A DNA stretch of 40,852 nt. It comes from a virus. Shown here piece by piece: positions 21,755 to 29,064 of the stretch. Numbering within the stretch: the first letter of the stretch is position 1; each line of letters starts with the position of its first letter. The DNA lies in the IMG/VR virus record IMGVR_UViG_3300007363_000006, positions 1-40,852 of that record, one strand, 5' to 3'. The notes under the pieces are model-generated. The model was given only the letters and a program-made list of their open reading frames with translations. It was not told the DNA's origin and made no database searches. A program made the translations under genes and the position numbers.

Positions 21755-24537
21755 TAATATCCAATCCTTTCGATATTTAACCAAGTAAAGTTGTTATTGA
21801 GCATCGAGACGGCTGGAGCCCCTGAATCTCTGATAGTCGTAACATCTAAAGTGTCTCCGGCATTTAAATTTACGATGCAGCTTCCATTTCCAACGGCGCT
21901 TAATGCTGAAGCTACTTGATAAGAGAAAGTCGCCAAAACACATTTTACAACGCTGTTGATTCTTATCTGCAAATAAGCGTAAGTGTTAATTGACGCAGCA
22001 GTTCCCGATCCCGTGTTGAAGCTTGCGCTAATTCGGTACTTGCCACCGATAGGAATACTCGCGACCCCCGTGCTGGAATTGTAAAATCCGTGCGTATCAA
22101 AATCCCGAGTTCCAAAAATTGCAATTGCGTTGGTTGTTCCAAATGCCGTTGTGCAGTTAGTATACCTGCAAGCGACAAGTTCATTGGCCGCAATCGTTGC
22201 GGGGCCGGACAATTTTTTTACAGCAAATATATTGTAAACCCCCGAGCTAGAAATATCGTAGTTCAAATTTCCGCCCGAGTTTTGATAAGCTTGACATCTT
22301 ATTTTTTGCCCAGCATTTAAAAATGTCGTGTACGATACTAAAGGGGCTGTCGTATTAATTGTTGCAGAGGTAACAATGTCGCAAGATTGCTGTACAGCTA
22401 TTCCATCAATCAAAATTCTGGACGATCTCACCCCGACCGAACTAAATATCCATCCAGCTTGAAATTGAATTTCATAGATTCCGCTAACTGGAACGGTATA
22501 TTCGCCGCCGTTAGTTGCTGAATCAAAAGATCCATGTGTGTTTACAGTTGGGGTTCCCCAGAATCCTGCTGGCAAATTTTGAAAGCTACTACTTAGAGTG
22601 TGTGTGAATGTTCCAGTTCCAACGCTTTTAACTGAAAATGCCACTACACGAGTATCAGTGTCAGAACTCATGACCGTGTTTGATGACCAGCCAACAATCG
22701 GCACTCTGGTAATATGAACGTGAACTTCATCACCAGCCCCGAATGTCATCGGAGCAGCTTGAGTAGTGTTAGCCAAAACATCTGTGCTTGTTAAATATGG
22801 CAATTCAAATTGAGTTGCCGAAATATATCTAACTCTTCCAATGTAAGTCGCAACACCTGCATCAGTAATACTTACCTGTCCATTGACGTAGCTGTCTGTA
22901 TCGCTATCAAGTTTTGCCGTGTCGATTGAAAAACCAGTCGGCATGTTTACCGCTAAGGTCGCGGTGGTTGGAGCACCACTCGTCGCAATCTTGTACCAAA
23001 GCTCCATTGAGTCACCGACGCGTCTATAAGCTCCAGTGTAAGTTGTGTTTGCTGTCCATGTTCCTGTTGGAGTGAATGATTGCCAATCAGAAATGGCAGC
23101 GCCGCTCAAAATCTTCTGAGGCCCAAGAGCGAAATCATCAAACTCCATTGTGATAGATCCGCTTGCAGTATTAGCAGCGAACACAAACAAACGAAGCTGT
23201 GAGATTGATGCAGGCGTTTGGAATGTGAACGTGCAAAGACCTTGGCCGCTTGATTGAACCAAGTTGTAAACACCCGCAGGCTGAATCCATGCCGAGTTCG
23301 TTACGTCATAAATATAAACGCAAAGTGTGTTGCTTGAAGTTCCAGAGAAGTTAGCGTTTGTAGCTCCTGCCGTTACTTCATAGTAAAAAGAACCTTGCAG
23401 AACTTTAGCCTGATCTTCGCGATCAATCGTCAAAACATCCGTGCAAAAGCCTTGGCCCTGCGCGATTGTTCCAACCATTTGTAGCGAATAAGTTCCAGCA
23501 AGCGGAGTCGTGCTTGTAACTGAAAGCGCAATTGATGCCGCAGCCGTTGCACTAACTGTCGGAGCACCACTTGGAGCACCGCTTGTCCATGTGACGGAAG
23601 CTTCGTTCCAGCCAGTTAGCGCGTTGTTCTCGAAGTTGTTATAAGTGATGTAGTTTTTGGCACCTTGTTGTAGCGATGTCCACTTGAGCTTGTTGCCCAA
23701 GCTCGTATCGACAACAAGAACTTGTCCATCAGTTCCAATTCCTTGGCGCACGTTATCGGTTCCATTGTACACAATGAAATCGCCCGCTGTTGTAGTCGGA
23801 GCCAAGGCGTCAAAGGCGTCTGTTTTAGTTGTTGCCCCAGTGCCGCCGTTTGCAATTGGAAGTGTTCCAGTTACTTCACTTGCTAAATTGACGTTGCTAG
23901 ATGAAAGAGCAGTGCCGTTTGATTTTACAACGCCACTTGAAGGAACAACCGCTACAGTTCCGCTTGAAGGAAATGTTGCAGTCGAGTTTACACCTGTACC
24001 GCCACGAGATGTTGCAAGCTGCGCTTCAGATGACATAACGCCCGAGCCATCGTTAATTACAACGTGGTTTAGCGTGCCAGAAGCAAGTTTGTTTCTTGCA
24101 ATCGCAGCTCCGGATTTTATGTCAGCGTTTTCAATGTTTGTAATTGTGTTTGAATCAGCGTCGATTGTTTTATTAGTGAGAGATTGGCTCCCAGCCTCAG
24201 TTACAATAACCCCTGACGCTGGAAACGTAGCGGTAGAGCTAATCCCAGTACCACCGCGGGTCTTATCCAATTGAGCCTCAGAAGACATTGCTCCAGTGCC
24301 ACTGTTAATTACAACATGGTCGGCGGTTCCAGAGGCAAGCTTTGTTCTTGCAATAGCGGCAGCAGCATTGATGTCATCGTTATCAATAGAACCAGCGGCA
24401 AGTGCTCCGGCTGGAATGGCAACACCCTTACCTGGTGAATGGTCATGAGCATCCACAGAATCAAGAGAGTTTTTAATTTTATCAACATAATCTTCATCAT
24501 TAAGAACCGGAGGATTCACACCAATAATGTTAGCCAT
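21754..24537 (-). CDS. tail fibre / receptor-binding protein with two C1q-like domains, 927 aa
   Basis: The N-terminal 230 residues contain two copies of a phage fibre repeat (IAR-T/N-KLASGT...HVVIN...MSSEAQL...RGGTG...STATFP). A beta-rich middle has NFENNALTGWNEAS, a CBM-like opening. The C-terminus has two consecutive jelly-roll segments resembling C1q/TNF domains: one around HGSFDSATNGGEYTVPVSGIYEIQ, the other around HGFYNSSTGVASIPIGGKYRIS, each ending in a short FAVKKL or WLNIERI strand. It should bind the host surface, probably as a trimer. The start overlaps the upstream lipoprotein by 8 bp. Such domains move readily between phages. Confidence 0.8.
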   Translation of the reverse strand: MANIIGVNPPVLNDEDYVDKIKNSLDSVDAHDHSPGKGVAIPAGALAAGSIDNDDINAAAAIARTKLASGTADHVVINSGTGAMSSEAQLDKTRGGTGISSTATFPASGVIVTEAGSQSLTNKTIDADSNTITNIENADIKSGAAIARNKLASGTLNHVVINDGSGVMSSEAQLATSRGGTGVNSTATFPSSGTVAVVPSSGVVKSNGTALSSSNVNLASEVTGTLPIANGGTGATTKTDAFDALAPTTTAGDFIVYNGTDNVRQGIGTDGQVLVVDTSLGNKLKWTSLQQGAKNYITYNNFENNALTGWNEASVTWTSGAPSGAPTVSATAAASIALSVTSTTPLAGTYSLQMVGTIAQGQGFCTDVLTIDREDQAKVLQGSFYYEVTAGATNANFSGTSSNTLCVYIYDVTNSAWIQPAGVYNLVQSSGQGLCTFTFQTPASISQLRLFVFAANTASGSITMEFDDFALGPQKILSGAAISDWQSFTPTGTWTANTTYTGAYRRVGDSMELWYKIATSGAPTTATLAVNMPTGFSIDTAKLDSDTDSYVNGQVSITDAGVATYIGRVRYISATQFELPYLTSTDVLANTTQAAPMTFGAGDEVHVHITRVPIVGWSSNTVMSSDTDTRVVAFSVKSVGTGTFTHTLSSSFQNLPAGFWGTPTVNTHGSFDSATNGGEYTVPVSGIYEIQFQAGWIFSSVGVRSSRILIDGIAVQQSCDIVTSATINTTAPLVSYTTFLNAGQKIRCQAYQNSGGNLNYDISSSGVYNIFAVKKLSGPATIAANELVACRYTNCTTAFGTTNAIAIFGTRDFDTHGFYNSSTGVASIPIGGKYRISASFNTGSGTAASINTYAYLQIRINSVVKCVLATFSYQVASALSAVGNGSCIVNLNAGDTLDVTTIRDSGAPAVSMLNNNFTWLNIERIGY

Positions 24538-24811
24538 TTTCTTTGCACCTTCTTAAAGCTTGTTCAATTAGCTTATTCATGTCTTCTTTTGTCATACAAC
24601 GAAATGAATCAAAAGATGGATGTGATGCCGGAAGAAACTCTTCGCAATTTAAAGATCCATCTTCACATCGAACATCACGGATGATGCCGATGTCTTTTGA
24701 GGAACCTTTCCAAAGTTTAGCTTCAATATCAGCTCTTGTTACGCACGATGCTGCCAGGAATACCAGAAGGCCCGCGAGCGTCAGAGTTGCCAAGCTTTTC
24801 TTCAACAACAC
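24530..24811 (-). CDS. lipoprotein, 93 aa, nested start inside the upstream gene
   Basis: AAGGAG lies six bases before a GTG at 24811, which begins a clean lipoprotein signal (LLKKSLATLTLAGLLVFLAASC, lipobox AASC at about residue 22). The mature part is acidic with several Cys (VRCEDGSLNCEEF; FRCMTKED; LRRCKE). An ATG at 24850 in the same frame would add 13 basic residues. The gene starts inside the 76-residue gene upstream in a different frame, like Rz1 inside Rz, so it may be the outer-membrane spanin of the lysis set; the large Cys-rich mature domain is unusual for one. Confidence 0.65.
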   Translation of the reverse strand: MLLKKSLATLTLAGLLVFLAASCVTRADIEAKLWKGSSKDIGIIRDVRCEDGSLNCEEFLPASHPSFDSFRCMTKEDMNKLIEQALRRCKENG

Positions 24812-24959
24812 CAGTCTCTCCTTGATTGTTTGCTTTTTTAGCATCAGCAATGCGTTGTTTGTTTCGCATTTCCAATACTGAATTCCAAATAGATTTAATT
24901 AACTCAGCTATCTTAGGAACGGATCTTAATACTTCAATAATTAAAGTAATGTAGTTCAT
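24729..24959 (-). CDS. small amphipathic protein, candidate holin or inner-membrane spanin, 76 aa
   Basis: The first 30 residues (MNYITLIIEVLRSVPKIAELIKSIWNSVLE) form an amphipathic or membrane-prone helix. The rest is polar and charged (MRNKQRIADAKKANNQG), ending in a Gly/Ser/Pro tail. It overlaps the upstream gene as ATGA and encloses the start of the lipoprotein gene. The place just after the transglycosylase and the Rz/Rz1-like overlap suggest a lysis role, but the hydrophobic segment is short for a spanin. Confidence 0.55.
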   Translation of the reverse strand: MNYITLIIEVLRSVPKIAELIKSIWNSVLEMRNKQRIADAKKANNQGETGVVEEKLGNSDARGPSGIPGSIVRNKS

Positions 24960-25252
24960 GCTTTTTGTTTTTTGAGAGCATCAAGCAATTCAGGCAATTC
25001 TTTTACAACAACCATTACAAGGTCAACTAATTCTACTAACTGAATATCTTTAACCTCTTCAGGAACAGCTTGAATGTTTTTAAGTGCAGCTTCAATTTCA
25101 GCTTTTTTAACAGGATCACCAGCAAGCTTAACGTATCCATCAACAACATCTTGAAGTTGTGCCCCATCTTTAAGGACTTCGGCAGATACTTTAACAAGTT
25201 CAAGTATAGCTTTTAATACTTCTTTTGTTTCTTCAATTCCTTTTTGTTCCAT
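24956..25252 (-). CDS. helical hypothetical protein, 98 aa, in the lysis cluster
   Basis: GGAGGG five bases before the ATG at 25252 fixes the start; an in-frame TTG at 25264 is part of that site. The product is a run of amphipathic helices rich in Val, Leu, Lys and Glu (EVLKAILELVKVSAEVLKDG; LVELVDLVMVVVKELPELLDALKKQ). The C-terminal half is hydrophobic on one face and could lie on a membrane. It sits between the transglycosylase and the amphipathic small protein, so a lysis-accessory role is possible. Confidence 0.6.
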   Translation of the reverse strand: MEQKGIEETKEVLKAILELVKVSAEVLKDGAQLQDVVDGYVKLAGDPVKKAEIEAALKNIQAVPEEVKDIQLVELVDLVMVVVKELPELLDALKKQKA

Positions 25253-25253
25253 T

Positions 25254-25706
25254 TTACCCTCCAAGGTTTTCCATTACTTTATCAACATATTGCTGATTTC
25301 TAAATTCTTGTGTGCCTGTTTTATACAATGCACTACCGCCATTGTAAGCTGCTGCGACCTTTTCGTAAACTTTATACCTGTCTAAAAGATTCTTTAAAAA
25401 TATACAGCTATAGTTAAGTGCTATTTCTGGAGAAATAAGCTCTGTAAGCATATCATCAAAGCCAAGCTCACGAGCTTTTCCACCCATAATCTGAGTAAGA
25501 CCCCATGAGAACTTTTGCAGCTCTGTCTCTGTTTTTTCTGTGATATGATTTTTTTCAGCGAATTTTTTAGGATTAACAAAGTATTTCCAATTAGGCTCAT
25601 ATCTTACTACAGATGGATTCCAGTTACTTTCTACCTTTACTATTGCGCAAACAAAATCCTCATCAAGGCCATGATCTTTAGCAATAGAAATTACTAAATC
25701 CTTCAT
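25254..25706 (-). CDS. lytic transglycosylase-type endolysin, 150 aa
   Basis: The protein has the SLT/goose-lysozyme pattern: catalytic Glu26 in VKVESNWNP, the FSWGLTQIMGGKARELGF motif (66-83) and AAYNGG (119-124). It should cleave the glycan strand of peptidoglycan. It has no signal peptide, so as an endolysin it would need a holin; as a virion enzyme it would act at entry. Its position after tail genes and before small membrane-type genes favours lysis. It overlaps the preceding gene as ATGA. The length is normal for a single-domain enzyme. Confidence 0.8.
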   Translation of the reverse strand: MKDLVISIAKDHGLDEDFVCAIVKVESNWNPSVVRYEPNWKYFVNPKKFAEKNHITEKTETELQKFSWGLTQIMGGKARELGFDDMLTELISPEIALNYSCIFLKNLLDRYKVYEKVAAAYNGGSALYKTGTQEFRNQQYVDKVMENLGG

Positions 25707-26092
25707 TTAAGTTTAAACTTTTTAATTCGAGCCTTGTATTTATCAATTTTTTGTTGAGCTGCTTTATCTTCTTCGGTCATCAATTCAGGTTTAACTTTAT
25801 CTTCTTCTTCGCCGTCCATTTCACCTTCAGCAGCATCTTCTTTAGCATCAGACATAGACTCTTCATCTTCCATTTCGCCTTCTGGCACTTCGTCTTTTTC
25901 TGCTATTTTTTTTGCTGCAACAGATTTTAGCTCTTTAATAGATTTAATAGCATCAGAACCTTTTTCAAGTTCACCTTTAACAAGTGCCAAAAGCTTTTGA
26001 TCTTTTTTAATATCTTCTGCTTTTAGCAATGTTTCAGCGGCATTTTTGACAGCCCAAGGGCCATATTTTGCATCTTCAATTTTGATTTCCAT
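25703..26092 (-). CDS. acidic, low-complexity protein, 129 aa
   Basis: A helical first half (AAETLLKAEDIKKDQKLLALVKGEL) leads to a strongly acidic, Glu/Asp/Met-rich middle (EGEMEDEESMSDAKEDAAEGEM) and a basic end (KARIKKFKLK). The middle is probably disordered. GGAGC precedes the ATG. It lies between a tail-region gene and the transglycosylase; a chaperone- or linker-like role is conceivable but nothing is recognised. Confidence 0.6.
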   Translation of the reverse strand: MEIKIEDAKYGPWAVKNAAETLLKAEDIKKDQKLLALVKGELEKGSDAIKSIKELKSVAAKKIAEKDEVPEGEMEDEESMSDAKEDAAEGEMDGEEEDKVKPELMTEEDKAAQQKIDKYKARIKKFKLK

Positions 26093-26106
26093 TTTATTTG
26101 CTCCTA

Positions 26107-26526
26107 TTAGATATTATCGACTAAAACTACACCATCAGCAATAAGCTGTTCTTCTAGTTTTTTTGCCAATTCCCAGAGAGAAATGGTTCCAGCCAGTTCA
26201 TGTCTATCAGCAAATCCCGACACTTTTTTAGCCCCACCTGTTAAAGGTCTTGGGCCAAAAACTTTCACTGGGTTTGGGTTATTCTTTTTATACAAATTAA
26301 CAGATATCGTGCTGTTAACGTCATTAAACTCCATGACAACCGATGCCGTATATTCAGTGTTGTCCTGAATCCACCGCGCAATGTTGCAATAGTCGCGGCC
26401 TGCAAAATCAAGTTTTTTACCAGTGTACCAGCCACGAGGGGCATCACATCCCATAACGGGGCTTTTCCCATTTGTATGTTTTTTCAAAAGGTCATCGTCA
26501 GTTATTTTGTTAGGATCAAATGGCAT
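26107..26526 (-). CDS. hypothetical protein, 139 aa
   Basis: Not recognised. A mixed alpha/beta protein with ITDDDLLKKHTNGKSPVMGC near the start, a strand-rich middle (ASVVMEFNDVNSTISVNLYKKN) and a final helix (WELAKKLEEQLIADG). It begins directly after the stop of the 845-residue tail protein. There are no membrane helices, so a small virion or tail-assembly protein is the best guess from context. Confidence 0.6.
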   Translation of the reverse strand: MPFDPNKITDDDLLKKHTNGKSPVMGCDAPRGWYTGKKLDFAGRDYCNIARWIQDNTEYTASVVMEFNDVNSTISVNLYKKNNPNPVKVFGPRPLTGGAKKVSGFADRHELAGTISLWELAKKLEEQLIADGVVLVDNI

Positions 26527-29064
26527 CTATAGAACCTCCACAATTTTATAAAAGCAAGTCATCGTCGAAGCCGCACTATATTGAGCGGTTACATTTAACA
26601 CCTGATCTGCCGCAGTGTTCACGGTGCTGTTGGCATAAATTAAAATGCTATCAGAGTTTCCGTTTGAAACTTGTTGACGAAGTTTCCAATCAAGAATTGT
26701 TTTTTGCGACGATTCACTGGCATTTGGAGCAATAATTATTGTCATATTCCAATGATTCGTTGTTGTATCAGCAAGAACCTCGGCAATACTTTGACAAATT
26801 GTTGTTGGCCCAAGTTTTACTCGAAGAGTAAGTGTTTTTGCGGCGTTTGCGCCAGAGCAAGTACCATACATCGTTACTCTTATCGGTCTATTTGTGAACA
26901 TTGTTGAAGCTCTGATTTTTGGAGCAGCAGCAAATAAGCTAACCTCGGCAGTTTGACCTGAAGGCCCCGCTGAAGTTGCTTCCGTATAAAGTGTGTGGTG
27001 CAGACTGTATCCATCACTATTGTCTGTTGGTGCTGGAAATTGATCGTGTAACTTGATATCCCAATTTCCTGCCGAAATCGTGGCGCTAATTGTAGGTGTT
27101 GGTGTAACAGTCATTGTCAGACTTGACTTCAAGGCCACTTGCAACGGAACTTGAACGCCTGCGGAAGAATCAATATGAATCCAAGATCCCGATGATATGC
27201 TACCATTATTTCCAGTGTTAGTTGACAAAGTAACTGTAGGGCTTCCGGCTGTTAAAGTAAGAGTACCACTACCAGGAATATAACTAGGAGTGTTGAATCG
27301 CAACAAATCTCCACACGTATTATATAAACAACTTGTTGGATCAGCGTTTCCATAAACTGCGTGATTGCCGTAGGGACTTTCAAAATAAATTTTTGTCGGG
27401 CCGTAATTTGTTTCTAATTTATATCCTGCTCCAGTCCCCCCAGTTGCCACACCGATATTTGCGTGTACTGTTAATGCCGTGTTGGATGCAATTGCTACAA
27501 CAACATATCTTTCCGTCGATCCACTTCTAAAAATTGTGTCCCCAACCGCAAGTTGAGTTGTAAATGTACTGCCAACACCTGTCACAGAAGTTGTGCCAGT
27601 GTTAAAGGTGATCGAGTTGCCGCCAGTTGAAGTTAATAATGTGGAAGATCCTTCGTTAGCTTTGCCGCCACCGAGAATTCTAAATTCCTTATCATAACCT
27701 AACGCTTTATTTCCATAGTTCAAAGTGTCACGTCGTACCGTGAACATATCTTTGTTGCTTTTGTCAAAGAATCGAAGATAGTAACCAGTAAAGTTTGACA
27801 AATCTTTTGGAGCTGCGACCGAGATCAGAGACCCTGCTCTACAGTTTGCGCCTTCAATAAGCATCACAGGCTCGTTTCCAAATGATTCAGACTTAACCCA
27901 CATGGCAATTCCTGAGTCCTTATTCCAGACTCGCATCAATCCGCCGTTATACGTATTCCCTGAATCAGTTATGTAATTTCCTACAAAATCGTAGCCAAAG
28001 ATTGAGTTAAATTGATTTCCACCATAGGTAGCGTAAGGCATACGTTCTGAAAATTGAAATTGATGAGTAGCGTTTACGTTGCCGTCAGTATATCTAACCC
28101 AAGGATTTTGACTAAGACTTGTTGTTGGTGCGAGAACGTGTTTTCCAGCCACACGAGAGCTTGTCGATGCGTGTGCCGTTCCAGACCAAGAATGACCTGC
28201 TCCCAATGATCCATCACAGTATGTTGTCGGCCAACCATAAGCAGAATATGCAGAGCTGATACTTTTTTGCTCAAGTTGAAATGCGTCCATGTACCATGTA
28301 ACAGCTATTGCTGACGCAGTTAAAACTTGCAAAATAACAGACGTATCGGATGGACCAGAAGTCCATTCCGCCCAGCCTCTAGTCCAGTCACCATAAGGAA
28401 TTATATATTGACCAAAACCTAATAACCCACTCACGTTTCCGTTGAAGTTAATGTTTAAACTTTCGCGGTTAGTTGCCGGATTATAGTCGGGCACTGGGGC
28501 TGAAGTTGATTTCAAGTAAAAGCTAAAAATGTAGGTAGTGTTTGGCGATACAGCGATAGATGCAAGTTGAACGCCTCTTCCAGTTAACGCGGTTGTCGTT
28601 ACTCTTAACGAGTTTGATCCAATCCATGCAAAAGCATTTGATTGAGCAATTGCCGTTCCAGTACCTACAGCCGAATATCCAGTGATGTTAGTCTCACAGC
28701 TTGGGTTTGTAACTAAGTTAGTGGTTGCTTCGTCATGAACTTCGGCAATCCTAGTATTGCCGCTTGTTGATACTGGCTGAAATGTCGCCTGTCCTCCGGC
28801 AACCTTAAGTTGATTTGTTGTATCGTCCCAGCTTAAATTTGTAACATCTTGAGCTATAGTGGCACTGGGGTTAACAAATAAAATTGAGTTTTGAGTCCCG
28901 CCTGTAATGCCGCCACCAATAGATGGATTACTTGCTCCGATTTGAATATCATTTCCAGTCTGCGTGATTGATACGTTTGTTCCAGTGGAAAAAGTAACAT
29001 CCCCGCGAAGCTTTGGTGATCCTGTTTTTGAAATTGAAGTTATTAGTCGTCTGAATAAACTCAT
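26527..29064 (-). CDS. tail/fibre protein with carbohydrate-binding-like domain, 845 aa
   Basis: The N-terminus has short Gly/Thr-rich strands. Residues about 113-307 resemble a CBM-type jelly roll common in phage tail proteins: TTNLVTNPSCETNITGY opening, NTTYIFSFYLKST, WYMDAFQLEQ, and the closing YCDGSLGAGHSWSGT. Later parts are beta-rich with TGTTSVTGVGSTFTTQLAVGD-type strands, and the C-terminus ends TMTCFYKIVEVL. It is probably a spike or fibre that touches surface sugars. Its start overlaps the 803-residue gene as TAATG. Confidence 0.7.
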   Translation of the reverse strand: MSLFRRLITSISKTGSPKLRGDVTFSTGTNVSITQTGNDIQIGASNPSIGGGITGGTQNSILFVNPSATIAQDVTNLSWDDTTNQLKVAGGQATFQPVSTSGNTRIAEVHDEATTNLVTNPSCETNITGYSAVGTGTAIAQSNAFAWIGSNSLRVTTTALTGRGVQLASIAVSPNTTYIFSFYLKSTSAPVPDYNPATNRESLNINFNGNVSGLLGFGQYIIPYGDWTRGWAEWTSGPSDTSVILQVLTASAIAVTWYMDAFQLEQKSISSAYSAYGWPTTYCDGSLGAGHSWSGTAHASTSSRVAGKHVLAPTTSLSQNPWVRYTDGNVNATHQFQFSERMPYATYGGNQFNSIFGYDFVGNYITDSGNTYNGGLMRVWNKDSGIAMWVKSESFGNEPVMLIEGANCRAGSLISVAAPKDLSNFTGYYLRFFDKSNKDMFTVRRDTLNYGNKALGYDKEFRILGGGKANEGSSTLLTSTGGNSITFNTGTTSVTGVGSTFTTQLAVGDTIFRSGSTERYVVVAIASNTALTVHANIGVATGGTGAGYKLETNYGPTKIYFESPYGNHAVYGNADPTSCLYNTCGDLLRFNTPSYIPGSGTLTLTAGSPTVTLSTNTGNNGSISSGSWIHIDSSAGVQVPLQVALKSSLTMTVTPTPTISATISAGNWDIKLHDQFPAPTDNSDGYSLHHTLYTEATSAGPSGQTAEVSLFAAAPKIRASTMFTNRPIRVTMYGTCSGANAAKTLTLRVKLGPTTICQSIAEVLADTTTNHWNMTIIIAPNASESSQKTILDWKLRQQVSNGNSDSILIYANSTVNTAADQVLNVTAQYSAASTMTCFYKIVEVL

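Noticed and set aside
23657-24274. 205-residue plus-strand open frame opposite the fibre gene
   Set aside because: It is antisense to the repeat-containing fibre N-terminus; long because of biased codons, without a start signal or recognisable motif.
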